A stretch of 64,000 nucleotides of DNA from DTKD01 sp050948905 (GTDB lineage: Bacteria > Armatimonadota > UBA5829). This document shows, piece by piece, positions 25,947 to 34,641 of this stretch. The stretch is from assembly GCA_050948905.1 (NCBI GenBank), contig JBMNES010000001.1:806001-870000 (forward strand), read 5' to 3'. Under the pieces are notes generated by a model. It saw nothing but the letters and a program-made list of their open reading frames with translations, was not told where the DNA came from and made no database searches. The position numbers and the translations under genes are program-made. How positions within the stretch are numbered: the first letter of the stretch is position 1; every line of letters begins with the position of its first letter.

Positions 25947-27245
25947 TCACATACGCTCGACAATTAAGGGTGGCACGTGAGCCGAATCAGCGAGGAGATA
26001 GCAGCCCTTTATAATCTCTTCAGCCTGATGTATTTTGGATTCGTCGCTGCCGTGAATGGTCGCGATCGTGTCCCCAATCTCCACTTTATCGCCGATCTTC
26101 TTTTCTACGACCACACCTGCAACCGGATCTATTCGATCCTCTTTGCGCTGCCTGCCTGCGCCTAACGCGGAGGCCGCCTTACCGACACCCGCTGTGTCTA
26201 TTTCGCTGACCACGCCTGCCGATTCTGCTGTCACATCTTTAATAATCCTGGCCTCTCCCATTAATGCGGGATTATACACAACGTCCGCATCTCCGCCCTG
26301 CGCACGGATGATTTGGCCGAATTTCCCTAAAGCCGCGCCACTGAATAGAGCATTTTTAGCCAAACTCCTGGCCGTTTCTATGCAACATTCAGGGTCCGAC
26401 AGGTTGAGCACTGCTGCGCAAAGTTCTATGCAAAGCTGCGTCAAGTCCGCTGGGCCATGACCGGAGAGCGTATCAATCGCCTCCCGCACCTCCAGAGAAT
26501 TGCCGACAGCACGACCGAGGGGCTGGTTCATATCCGTGATAATAGCCCCCACTTTTCGGTTTAAATTTCTGCCAATGGAGATCATCGTGCCAGCCAGTTC
26601 CCTCGCGTCGTCGAGGTCCTTCATAAAAGCGCCGTTTCCTACTTTAACGTCCAGCAGTATCACATCCGCCCCACACGCGATTTTTTTGCTCATGATGCTG
26701 GCCGAGATAAGGGGGATGCTGTCGACTGTAGCGGTGACGTCTCGCAGGGCGTAGATCATCTTGTCTGCTGGGGCCATATCGGCAGTCTGGCCGGCTATAG
26801 CGGCTCCGATTTTGTTGATTTGCTTAATAAAACCGTTAAGCGAGAGTGAGGTATTAAACCCGGGGATGGATTCCAGCTTGTCGACAGTGCCGCCTGTAAA
26901 ACCCAGCCCTCTGCCTGACATCTTCGGCACTTTCAGGCCACAGGCCGCCAGCATCGGCACTATCACCAGAGTGGTCTTATCCCCTACCCCGCCAGTGCTG
27001 TGCTTGTCGACCTTAATACCCTTTATCTTCGACAGATCTAGCGCATTGCCGCTGTCGACCATTGCAGAAGTAAGTTCGGCAGTCTCAGCAAAGTTCAAGC
27101 CGCGGATATAGGCGGCCATCAAAAACGCCGACATCTGATAATCAGCGATCTCACCGGCAGTATATCCAAGCACCAATCGTCGAATATCCTCGCCGGAAAG
27201 CTCTAAACCGTCTCGTTTGGCGGCTATTATGTCCGGTATTGTCAT
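25947..27245 (-). CDS. pdp: Pyrimidine-nucleoside (thymidine) phosphorylase
   Basis: A 432-aa enzyme of the DeoA/Pdp/TrpD fold that splits thymidine or uridine with phosphate to the base and (deoxy)ribose-1-phosphate. The phosphate-binding KHSTGGVGDKTTL, the family signature SGRGLGFTGGTVDKLESIPG and the DVKVGNGAFM block are all present, and a C-terminal barrel-sandwich domain ends near GDTIATIHG. Length is normal for the family. The bacterial Pdp subgroup is favoured over E. coli-type DeoA by length, but specificity cannot be read. No other deo genes are adjacent. Confidence 0.93.
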   Translation of the reverse strand: MTIPDIIAAKRDGLELSGEDIRRLVLGYTAGEIADYQMSAFLMAAYIRGLNFAETAELTSAMVDSGNALDLSKIKGIKVDKHSTGGVGDKTTLVIVPMLAACGLKVPKMSGRGLGFTGGTVDKLESIPGFNTSLSLNGFIKQINKIGAAIAGQTADMAPADKMIYALRDVTATVDSIPLISASIMSKKIACGADVILLDVKVGNGAFMKDLDDARELAGTMISIGRNLNRKVGAIITDMNQPLGRAVGNSLEVREAIDTLSGHGPADLTQLCIELCAAVLNLSDPECCIETARSLAKNALFSGAALGKFGQIIRAQGGDADVVYNPALMGEARIIKDVTAESAGVVSEIDTAGVGKAASALGAGRQRKEDRIDPVAGVVVEKKIGDKVEIGDTIATIHGSDESKIHQAEEIIKGCYLLADSAHVPPLIVERM

Positions 27246-27505
27246 AGTGGCTTAAGTATATCAGCTCGGTTGGCCGTTGTCATTCCGCAGGATGACGAAA
27301 AAATAACGCGAAAGCGCGAAAGAAGCGAAAGCCAGAAATAATGGATGTGCTATCGTAATTTGGGTGGCCAGAGAATGCTTGATCGGACTTCGAACATCAG
27401 ACCTCGGATATCGAAGAGAAAATGCAGTGGCCGGGCCTCTGTCCCGGCCATCTTCTGGCTACGAGGCGGCGATTCGGAGATCACCACCTATCAATTTATG
27501 AGAAC

Positions 27506-27539
27506 CGACAACCGTGAACCGTAAACCGAAAACCGAAAA
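27506..27539. repeat. Heptamer microsatellite-like run (ACCGAAA type)
   Basis: About five imperfect 7-nt copies of ACCGAAA / ACCGTAA in tandem inside repeat cluster A. Confidence 0.7.
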
Positions 27540-27626
27540 AGCAGATTTCTCGCTGCGCTCGAAATGACATAGGGTTGCGACGTGATCCTGCGACTTCGCG
27601 CAGGATGACATAATTGGAGGATGGAA

Positions 27627-27650
27627 GTTAGAGGTTAGAGGTTAGAGGTT
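27627..27650. repeat. Tandem GTTAGAG heptamer, 3.4 copies
   Basis: Three perfect GTTAGAG units and a partial fourth lie between palindromic modules of cluster A. Confidence 0.85.
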
Positions 27651-27706
27651 GGTGAGGCGGCGATTCGGAGATCGCCGCCTATCTACAGGCAAGATCGCCT
27701 AACTTA

Positions 27707-28594
27707 TTACAGCGCCTCGGGTTTGCCGCTTTGGGTCGAACGCTCTGCTGCGTCAAGCATCGCGGTGACCTCCAGCGCGTCTTCCAATGAAGCCGCGGGT
27801 TCGGCTCCGTTGAAGAACTCCACTACTTTAATGAGTTGATCCGGATACAGCCTGCTGTTATCGCAGACATACGGCGCGGCCTTGCCTTTTTCTCGCAGGC
27901 AGCCGCCATAAGCCGACGAACCTTCGGTGAGCTCCACTATGCCCCTGCGATTGTTCGGGTATTCGATCGTACATACAACCCCGGCTTTATCTCTTCTGGC
28001 AAAGACTCCGATAGCCCCCTGGCCCATCGCCCTCTCCAGCATCTCGAACGCGTGCACTCCATACCAGACTATCGAGCTACCCGCAGGCGCCTTCCCCAAC
28101 GCGCCGTAAGTATAGGCATAATCCGCATTGGGGATAGCTTTGCACGACTCAATCAGCCCCGGCACGAATCGTAGCGACGATGCTGAAAATACCCTAAGGT
28201 TGTTCTCTTTAGCCAGTTTATATATTGCGCGAGCGTTCGTTGTGTTATCCGCCATCGGCTTGTCGAGGAAGATCGGCTTTCCCAAAGGCACGCACTTGCG
28301 GAAATATTCCAGATGATATGCGGGGTCATTGATTTCGAGCATAATAGCCTCGCATTCGGCCACTGCCTCGTCGAAATCTTCGGTCACCGTCACGCCCCAT
28401 TCTTCCAACTGCTTTTGGCGCCCGTCCAGCCCGTTTTTATCCTGAAACGGGGTCTCGAACCTCATACAACTGATAACGCGAGCGCCGTCCACCTTTTGAT
28501 CAGCAGCGACATCCGGCGCCTGCAAGCACTTCGTAAACGCAACCGAATGGCTGGTATCCAGCCCCACCATACCGATTCTGATTTCTCCAGACAT
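27707..28594 (-). CDS. Gfo/Idh/MocA family oxidoreductase, cytoplasmic
   Basis: A 295-aa protein, short for the family. The Rossmann motif is IRIGMVGLDTSHSVA, followed by AIMLEINDPAYHLEYF and the active-site GKPIFLDKPMA (EKP-type motif with Asp). There is no Tat or Sec signal, unlike the copies at 16.9 and 18.2 kb. The second domain ends early and is compact. Sugar or cyclitol oxidation is the usual role, substrate unknown. The gene lies 43 bp downstream of the threonine aldolase on the same strand and may be co-transcribed. Confidence 0.85.
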   Translation of the reverse strand: MSGEIRIGMVGLDTSHSVAFTKCLQAPDVAADQKVDGARVISCMRFETPFQDKNGLDGRQKQLEEWGVTVTEDFDEAVAECEAIMLEINDPAYHLEYFRKCVPLGKPIFLDKPMADNTTNARAIYKLAKENNLRVFSASSLRFVPGLIESCKAIPNADYAYTYGALGKAPAGSSIVWYGVHAFEMLERAMGQGAIGVFARRDKAGVVCTIEYPNNRRGIVELTEGSSAYGGCLREKGKAAPYVCDNSRLYPDQLIKVVEFFNGAEPAASLEDALEVTAMLDAAERSTQSGKPEAL

Positions 28595-28637
28595 TATCTA
28601 TCCTCCAGGGCAATCTGCATCTGACGAAAGGTTAGGC

Positions 28638-29684
28638 TCAAGCGGCGCATTTGTCAAGCGCCTGCCTGATTCTATCGATAGCCTCTTTTACCTCGTCCTT
28701 GTCAGTGTGTCTGCAAGTGACCATTCTAACAGCCTTCGGAGCGCGTGGGCTTACTATCACGCCGGCATCGCCGAGCTTTGCTATGATTTCCTCAGTGGAA
28801 AGGCCAGTGCCGGTGTGGTCGACGTTGATGATATTGGTCTGCACTATATCCATATCGACTGATAAGCCAGGAATGGTGTTCAGACCTTCGGCCAGCAATC
28901 TGGCGTTGTCGTTATCCTCAGCCAGTCTGTCGATCATTTTTTCAAGCGCGATTATACCAGCAGCCGCGATAACCCCGGCCTGCCTCATTCCTCCGCCGAT
29001 TCGTTTTCTGTGGAACCTGGCGCGCTCGATGAACTCGGTGCTGCCAGCCAAAATGGAGCCGACCGGGCAGCATAGGCCTTTTGATAGACAGAATTGAATG
29101 GAGTCGACCTCCGCCGCATATTCCGACGCCGGCACCCCGGCCGCTATCGCTGCGTTGAATATCCGTGCGCCGTCGAGGTGAATCGCGAGACCGTGGTCTC
29201 GCGCTACTGAGCAAAGTTGTTTATGCAAATCCAGAGGAGTCACCCGGCCGCCGCTGCGATTGTGTGAGTTTTCCAAACACAGCAGGCGCGGGGTGGCGTA
29301 GTGGACATCAGGTTCACGTATGGTCTCCGATAGCACACGCGGGTCGATAAGCCCGTTATTGCTTGGTACAGGCAAAGGGAAGAACCCAGCCACGCTGGCC
29401 AGCCCGCCGCCTTCGTTGCAGAAAATATGCGCCGTCGGATCGACCAGCAACGCCTCGCCAAGCCCGCTTGAGTGTGCCATAAGAGCGACCAGGTTTCCCA
29501 TAGTGCCGCTTGCCACGAACAAGGCGGCCTGCTTGCCGATCTTTTGCGCGGCCAGTTTTTCGAGCTGGGCCACAGTTGGGTCCTCACCGTAAACGTCGTC
29601 GCCGAGCGGCGCATTTCGCATAGCATCAAGCATTTCTTCGGTGGGCAGGGTCTGTGTATCGCTGCGAAAGTTGAGTATCTCCAT
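28638..29684 (-). CDS. ltaE: Low-specificity L-threonine aldolase
   Basis: A 348-aa PLP enzyme of the fold-type I beta-eliminating lyase family that splits threonine or allo-threonine to glycine and acetaldehyde. Characteristic segments are FRSDTQTLPTEEMLDAM at the N-terminus, GDDVYGEDPTVAQLE, the VASGTMGNLVAL cofactor loop, HLDGARIFNA and the Schiff-base lysine region SIQFCLSKGLCCPVGS (Lys about residue 200). The length matches the family. The ATG lies 91 bp from the divergent CBM9-like gene's open frame. Confidence 0.93.
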   Translation of the reverse strand: MEILNFRSDTQTLPTEEMLDAMRNAPLGDDVYGEDPTVAQLEKLAAQKIGKQAALFVASGTMGNLVALMAHSSGLGEALLVDPTAHIFCNEGGGLASVAGFFPLPVPSNNGLIDPRVLSETIREPDVHYATPRLLCLENSHNRSGGRVTPLDLHKQLCSVARDHGLAIHLDGARIFNAAIAAGVPASEYAAEVDSIQFCLSKGLCCPVGSILAGSTEFIERARFHRKRIGGGMRQAGVIAAAGIIALEKMIDRLAEDNDNARLLAEGLNTIPGLSVDMDIVQTNIINVDHTGTGLSTEEIIAKLGDAGVIVSPRAPKAVRMVTCRHTDKDEVKEAIDRIRQALDKCAA

Positions 29685-29855
29685 GATGGCCTCGGTTTGT
29701 TGGTCTAATTCAGATGAAAATTATATCACAGCACATAAAAAGCCACGTACGGCCGGAACAGTTTTGACCTCAATATGATTTTAGTTTTTTCGGGTGTCGC
29801 GTTTCCCTTTCCCTTCCCGGCAGGAATCATCGACACGTTCCGCGAAGGCATCGAT

Positions 29856-30584
29856 ATGAGAACCGTAATTTTATCCATTGTGGCAACGTTTTTATTGGGG
29901 TGTATGTGTATGAGCGATGCTGATCTCAGGCCGATTTACCGGTGCCCTAAAATAGACAAGGCTCCGGTGATAGACGGCAATCTCGATGACGAGGCTTGGA
30001 AAGTAGCTCCCCCTGTGCAGCTAGTCCTCTCCGAAACCGGAAAGCCCGCCACAAAGCGCACAATCGCGAGGATGTGTTGGGACGATCAGAACCTGTATAT
30101 CTCATTTGACTGTGACGACGAAGACCTTTGGAACGATTATAAAGAGCGGGATGATCCTGTTTATAACGAAGAGGTCGTGGAGGCGTTTTTATCTCCGGAT
30201 TGCAGCCTTAAGCACTATTATGAGATAAACGTAAGTCCTCGCAACGTGGTCTTTGATGCTTCCATATACGATCCTGTCAACGGCTCACCGCAACCCCCGA
30301 CTTCCACGGCCTGGGATTGTGTTGGGTTACAGACGGCTGTGATAGTCGATGGCACGTTGGATTGTCGCACAGATAAAGACAAGGGCTTTAAGGCGGAATT
30401 AGCTATACCGTTCGCTGGATTGGGCAGAGATACGCCGAAGTCCGGGGAGCGATGGCGGGGCAATTTGTTCAGAATCGACCTCAGCCCGAAGCCCGCCGAG
30501 TTTCAGGCATGGTCGCCTACCCTCGTCAAGCCTGCGGCATTTCATATCCCGGACAGATTCGGGACTATATTCTTTGTGAAGTAG
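29856..30584 (+). CDS. Carbohydrate-binding family 9-like secreted protein
   Basis: A 242-aa protein; ATG 29856 begins a clean signal peptide (TVILSIVATFLLGCMCMSDA), so a longer frame from 29775 is not used. The mature part opens with IDGNLDDEAWKVAPPVQL, the hallmark of CBM9-like domains, followed by RMCWDDQNLYISFDCDDEDL, EEVVEAFLSPD, YYEINVSPRNVV, and an ELAIPF-type strand with WRGNLFRID. Relatives bind reducing ends of sugars in xylanases, but single-domain secreted forms are common and unassigned. A Cys-Met-Cys near the end of the signal may form a lipobox (LLGC), making it a possible lipoprotein. Confidence 0.85.
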   Translation: MRTVILSIVATFLLGCMCMSDADLRPIYRCPKIDKAPVIDGNLDDEAWKVAPPVQLVLSETGKPATKRTIARMCWDDQNLYISFDCDDEDLWNDYKERDDPVYNEEVVEAFLSPDCSLKHYYEINVSPRNVVFDASIYDPVNGSPQPPTSTAWDCVGLQTAVIVDGTLDCRTDKDKGFKAELAIPFAGLGRDTPKSGERWRGNLFRIDLSPKPAEFQAWSPTLVKPAAFHIPDRFGTIFFVK

Positions 30585-30595
30585 CGGTCGAAATC

Positions 30596-30624
30596 TTGTC
30601 GTATTAGCGGAACTGCTCTACAAT
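30596..30624 (+). promoter_or_regulatory. Predicted promoter for the Gfo/Idh/MocA gene at 30678
   Basis: TTGTCG at 30596-30601, a 17-bp spacer and TACAAT at 30619-30624. Confidence 0.5.
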
Positions 30625-30677
30625 AAGGAACAATTGGTTGATAAGGCACCTGATGGGTGCGCAATGAGGTAGATTAA

Positions 30678-31763
30678 ATGGGGAATTCGTCTGAACTGAG
30701 AGTCGGTATAATCGGCTGTGGCGGTATTGCCGGGGGCAAGCACCTGCCGAGTTTGACCAAAATCGACGCTGTGAATATGGTGGCGTTTTGCGACATCATC
30801 GAGAGTCGCGCTGCTGAGAAGGCGGCTGCATACGGCGTAGAAGGTGCACGGATCTATACGGATTATCGCAAGATGCTGGAGGAGGAGAAACTCGACGTAG
30901 TTCATGTTTGTACGCCGAATAACAGCCACTCCGAGATAAGCGTAGCAGCTCTGGAAGCTGGGTGCCATGTGATGTGCGAGAAGCCGATGGCCAAAACAGC
31001 CGAGGGCGCGCGCAAAATGGTCGAAGCCGCGAAGCGAACCGGGAAGAAGCTGACTATCGGTTATCAGAACCGCTTCCGGGCGGACTCGAGATACCTGAAG
31101 GCGTTCTGCGATGAGGGCGGACTTGGAGAGATTTATTTCGCCAAGGCACACGCGCTTCGAAGGCGCGCTGTGCCGACGTGGGGTGTATTCCTTGATGCTG
31201 ATGCCCAGGGCGGAGGGCCGCTGATCGATATCGGGACCCACGCGCTTGACCTGACGCTGTGGATGATGAACAACTACGAGCCTGAGTTCGCGGTAGGCAA
31301 CACATATCGCAAGCTCGGCGATCGAGAGAACTGCGCGAACCCGTGGGGGCCGTGGGACCCCAAAAAGTTCACGGTTGAGGACTCTGCTTTCGGATATGTC
31401 CATTTCAAGAATGGAGCCACCGTGTTTTTGGAGTCAAGCTGGGCTTTGAACGTGCGACAGAGCGGCGAGGCCATCTGCACCCTTTGCGGAACAGAGGCCG
31501 GCGCGGATATGTGGGACGGGCTGCAGATTAACGGGGAGAGATTCAGCAAGCTCTACGTGGAAAGAGCCCAGCTCGAACCGGGCAGTGTGCCGTTCTATTC
31601 CGGAGATGACGAAAGAGACGCCGATGTCGAGGCGAAAATGTGGATCGAAGCCATCCTGCAGGACAAAGCCCCGGTGGTATTGCCGGAGCAGGCCCTCGTG
31701 GTGACAGAGATTCTTGAGGCGATCTATAAATCCAGCGAGACCGGGAAACCGGTTTACTTCTAA
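30678..31763 (+). CDS. Gfo/Idh/MocA family oxidoreductase
   Basis: A 361-aa cytoplasmic dehydrogenase-type protein. Visible motifs are RVGIIGCGGIAGGKHLPSL (Rossmann), DVVHVCTPNNSHSEIS, HVMCEKPMAKT (active-site EKP) and the IGYQNRFR segment. The second domain has GPLIDIGTHALDLTLWMM with the conserved catalytic Asp/His pattern. Full-length for the family and cytoplasmic. It has its own predicted promoter and no downstream partner. An inositol- or glucoside-type substrate is likely but not identifiable. Confidence 0.9.
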   Translation: MGNSSELRVGIIGCGGIAGGKHLPSLTKIDAVNMVAFCDIIESRAAEKAAAYGVEGARIYTDYRKMLEEEKLDVVHVCTPNNSHSEISVAALEAGCHVMCEKPMAKTAEGARKMVEAAKRTGKKLTIGYQNRFRADSRYLKAFCDEGGLGEIYFAKAHALRRRAVPTWGVFLDADAQGGGPLIDIGTHALDLTLWMMNNYEPEFAVGNTYRKLGDRENCANPWGPWDPKKFTVEDSAFGYVHFKNGATVFLESSWALNVRQSGEAICTLCGTEAGADMWDGLQINGERFSKLYVERAQLEPGSVPFYSGDDERDADVEAKMWIEAILQDKAPVVLPEQALVVTEILEAIYKSSETGKPVYF

Positions 31764-32084
31764 GGTTAATAAGCCTGCGGCCTGACTTCGCTTTGGCTGC
31801 AAATTATGTTAGTCCATAGGTGGCGATTTTCCTAATCGCCACCTATCTATATTTGCCTTTCCGCGCCGCCCTTTGTCATTCCGCGCGTAGTCGCGGAATC
31901 CACGGGGTTGCAAAAGCGAAACGAGATCCTGCGACTTCGCGCAGGATGACTATAAATGGTGCGCAGGATGACAGTATTGGTTACGGCGAGTGTGTAGAGG
32001 CCGGTTTCTATCCCGGCCCGTTTGTATATCAAGGAGAAAGTGGCCGAGACGGAGATCGGCCACTACATTTTCGACGTTCCTTGC
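31764..32084. repeat. Composite repeat cluster B
   Basis: A 321-bp gap with no gene. It contains the palindrome GGTGGCGATTTTCCTAATCGCCACC (a variant of the dispersed module), a GTCATTCCGCGCGTAGTCGCGGAAT hairpin, the ATCCTGCGACTTCGCGCAGGAT hairpin and a GGCCGG-TTTCTAT-CCCGGCC hairpin. Confidence 0.75.
32040..32063 (-). terminator. Hairpin 3' of the pectate-lyase-fold gene
   Basis: A perfect 8-bp stem GTGGCCGA / TCGGCCAC lies 22 bp beyond the stop of the minus-strand gene and is followed on that strand by TTTCTCCTT. It is related to the dispersed hairpin family and may have been recruited as a terminator. Confidence 0.45.
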
Positions 32085-33344
32085 CTACTTCGCCACTACG
32101 TTCAACCCCTCTTGCACATCCCCAGTCGATTCATTGGTGATCTGTTTTTCACCTTTGAACCTGTTGCCGGATATGACAGCAGTGGTGACGTCCTTGCCAA
32201 GGTGGATGTCCTTGCGCTCCATCCAGAACCGGCAGTTGGAGATGTTTATGTCCCCCGAAAGTGCATCGATCGTGTAAAGGTCAGGGTGTCCGCCCTGGTT
32301 CAGGAATGTGCACTGGCTGAAGCTGACGGTGCCTTTGCCGTCGATTTTGGCTATCTGAGACGCAGGGCCCCAGAATGAGCAGTTGCCTAACTGCACGACA
32401 CCGTTATGTGTGGCCGAGACCTCCATAAAGATATCGGTTTTGTTGTTACCGACGAACTCGCCATTTGTGATAAGCAGTCCGGGTGGCTGGCAGTGGTCGA
32501 CCAGTATCGCCCTGCCGCACCAGTCGGCTCCGATTCCGAGGAAGTTGCCATTGACCGAGCCGTCCGCATCTGCGGTAAAGTGATAACCCGTCTTCGCTCC
32601 GAATACGAACGTATTATGGACATACTCCCAGTCGGTGCGCTTGAACTGGAACGCGATTAAATTCTCTCCTATGTAGTTGATAAGATCGTCCCACTTCGGT
32701 ATGCCTTCGGAACCTGCTCTGCCCCAGTAGTGCGGGTTGAAGTGGACGTTTTCGATGCGGCCGATGTCGGTGCATTTGTCGATATGCACCCCGATTTTCA
32801 GCGGGCAGCCGAAGCAGTTGCGAATATAGTGTAATTCGTTTTTATACTGACCGAAGTCGATGGCTTTGTAGGGGTTTACAAAGGTGCAGTCGATGACGCT
32901 GCCGTGCATTCCCTGGCCCTGGATAGTCCACGGATAGGCCAATGTACCCGGAATGCGCTGTTCGGGATAGAAGAAAGTGATGCCCTTAACCGCGCTTGAT
33001 GGGTTCAGCATAATGCACGGAGGGCCGTTTTCGTCTCCCTTGTCTGCGTAGACGAGAAATACCGTGCCATTGGATAGCTGTGCGTGATGCGGCGCCTCCC
33101 AGACTCCGGCGAGGGTGACGCCCTCCGGCACGTTGAGCGGCTTATCTATCCGGTATTTGCCCGCTTCGAGTTGCACCACTCCACCGTGATTGGCCCCTGC
33201 GTAGTCGAGGGCTTTCTGGATAGCGACGGAATCGTCGGCGACTCCGTCAGCTTTGGCTCCGTAATCCTTCACGTTGACTGCAGCGCTGGCGCTAATCGCA
33301 AATAGCGCGCAGGCGGCTGCGGTTATAATTGTGGTAAAGTTCAT
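32085..33344 (-). CDS. Secreted pectate-lyase-superfamily beta-helix protein
   Basis: A 419-aa protein; the ATG at 33344 follows GGAGGA and begins a Sec signal peptide (ITAAACALFAISASAA). The mature N-terminus VNVKDYGAKADGVADDSVAI and GGVVQLEAGKYRIDKPL are the classic opening of Pectate_lyase_3/GH55-type right-handed beta-helices. Later blocks (HGSVIDCTFVN, ISNCRFWMERKDIHLG) continue the helix repeats. No catalytic residues can be assigned, so it could be a polysaccharide lyase, a hydrolase or a binding protein. It stands alone, divergent from the methionine sulfoxide reductase gene. Confidence 0.85.
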   Translation of the reverse strand: MNFTTIITAAACALFAISASAAVNVKDYGAKADGVADDSVAIQKALDYAGANHGGVVQLEAGKYRIDKPLNVPEGVTLAGVWEAPHHAQLSNGTVFLVYADKGDENGPPCIMLNPSSAVKGITFFYPEQRIPGTLAYPWTIQGQGMHGSVIDCTFVNPYKAIDFGQYKNELHYIRNCFGCPLKIGVHIDKCTDIGRIENVHFNPHYWGRAGSEGIPKWDDLINYIGENLIAFQFKRTDWEYVHNTFVFGAKTGYHFTADADGSVNGNFLGIGADWCGRAILVDHCQPPGLLITNGEFVGNNKTDIFMEVSATHNGVVQLGNCSFWGPASQIAKIDGKGTVSFSQCTFLNQGGHPDLYTIDALSGDINISNCRFWMERKDIHLGKDVTTAVISGNRFKGEKQITNESTGDVQEGLNVVAK

Positions 33345-33467
33345 AGCCTGTCCTCCAAGTAAACTCAGCAACAGTATAAGTGAGATAGCACCGGCTGGCA
33401 ATAGGCCGGGCAGGGAACTCGCGGGTGGGTAGAACGTAATTAATGCAAAGACCGAACAGGTGATTAA

Positions 33468-34406
33468 ATGGATAAGCCAAACGAGGTTCGCATTTACGAT
33501 GCGCAGACTGGAGAAGTGAAGACCTTGCCGAAGGTTGTTAAGACTGAGACGGAGTGGAAAGAGATACTGACTCCTGAGCAGTTTAGAATCACCCGGCTAA
33601 GAGGCACTGAGCCGCCGGGCTCCGGCAAATGCGATGTTCCCTCTCGGCAGCAGCTCGGTATATATCAATGCGTCTGCTGCGGCACGGATTTGTTTAAACA
33701 CGAGCACAAATACGAGTCCGGCAGCGGCTGGCCGAGCTTCTGGGAGCCGGTGTCTGATCTGAACCTGATTTTAGAGGTGGATGAATCTTTTGGGATGTAT
33801 CGCACCGAGGTTATGTGCGCCCGCTGCGATGCTCACCTTGGTCACGTTTTCGACGACGGCCCTCCGCCCACGGGCAAGCGTTATTGCATAAACGCTGCCT
33901 CGTTGCGTCTATCGCAGGACGAGGCTGTTAATCGCGAAACAGCGATCTTTGCGGCGGGTTGTTTTTGGGGAGTAGAGTCGGCGTTCAGAGAGTTGATCGG
34001 CAAAGGGGTCATCTCAACCAGGGTCGGCTATACCGGCGGCCACACCGATCATCCCACATATCAGTCCGTCTGCGCCGGTGGGACAGCTCACGCTGAGGCG
34101 GTTGAGGTGGTCTTTGATCCCAATAAGATAACCTACCAGCAGCTTTTGGATCTGTTCTGGAGCATTCACGACCCAACTACTCTCAACAGGCAGGGGTTGG
34201 ATATAGGGGATCAGTACCGCTCAGCAATATTTTATACCTCGGCTGAGCAGAAAGAGGCAGCCGAAAAATCTAAGGAACAGCTTGCACAATCTGGAAAATT
34301 GCCCAGGCAGATTGTGACTGAGATAACCGAGGCGACGGAGTTCTGGGAGGCCGAGGAATATCATCAGCAATATAAAGATAAACGGGGCTATGGGGGCGCC
34401 AGATAA
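33468..34406 (+). CDS. msrBA: Bifunctional methionine sulfoxide reductase MsrB-MsrA fusion
   Basis: A 312-aa cytoplasmic protein. Residues about 28-140 are MsrB: TETEWKEILTPEQFRITRLRG-type start, two zinc CxxC pairs (CVCC, CARC), ESGSGWPSFWEP and the active-site Cys in RYCINAASLRL. Residues about 155-310 are MsrA: GCFWGVESAFRELIG with the catalytic Cys, GYTGGHTDHPTYQSVCAGGTAHAEAVEV and EFWEAEEYHQQY. The two domains reduce the R and S isomers of methionine sulfoxide. The B-then-A order is less common than A-then-B. Cysteine, not selenocysteine, is used in both. Confidence 0.95.
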   Translation: MDKPNEVRIYDAQTGEVKTLPKVVKTETEWKEILTPEQFRITRLRGTEPPGSGKCDVPSRQQLGIYQCVCCGTDLFKHEHKYESGSGWPSFWEPVSDLNLILEVDESFGMYRTEVMCARCDAHLGHVFDDGPPPTGKRYCINAASLRLSQDEAVNRETAIFAAGCFWGVESAFRELIGKGVISTRVGYTGGHTDHPTYQSVCAGGTAHAEAVEVVFDPNKITYQQLLDLFWSIHDPTTLNRQGLDIGDQYRSAIFYTSAEQKEAAEKSKEQLAQSGKLPRQIVTEITEATEFWEAEEYHQQYKDKRGYGGAR

Positions 34407-34641
34407 CGGGGAAGGGAAAACGCGAAAGAGCGAAAGGAGCGAAAGTTAGAAATTTAGATATGCTTTCGTATTTTGGGTGACCTAAGAAGGCTTGATCGGA
34501 CTTCGAACATCAGACCTCGGACCTCGAAAAAAGCAGATTTCTCGCTTCGCTCGAAATGACAGGGGGTGGGCACTGGTTATGAGGCGGCGATTCGGAGATC
34601 GCCGCCTATCTTATTTAACATAACCGACAACACAATACTGG
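34407..34641. repeat. Composite repeat cluster C
   Basis: A 235-bp gap carrying the long module shared with cluster A (about 34418-34522), the AAGCAGATTTCTCGCTTCGC module and the GGCGGCGATTCGGAGATCG palindrome. No gene. Confidence 0.8.

Larger units (their letters stand above)
27246..27706. repeat. Composite MITE-like repeat cluster A
   Basis: This 461-bp gap is filled with repeat modules. A long module at about 27305-27410 recurs at about 34418-34522. Others are a GGCCGGG/CCCGGCC hairpin (27429-27450), a GGCGGCGATTCGGAGATC palindrome (two copies, 27475 and 27657), and a module AAAGCAGATTTCTCGCTG at 27537. A further hairpin, ATCCTGCGACTTCGCGCAGGAT, ends near 27606. No gene is present. Confidence 0.8.

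Noticed and set aside
27627..27650. Tandem GTTAGAG units as a possible CRISPR array
   Set aside because: The units are 7 nt, contiguous and without spacers; no cas genes are nearby.
33468..34406. Selenocysteine in the methionine sulfoxide reductase, given the nearby selenium cluster
   Set aside because: Both active-site positions are ordinary Cys codons and there is no in-frame TGA.
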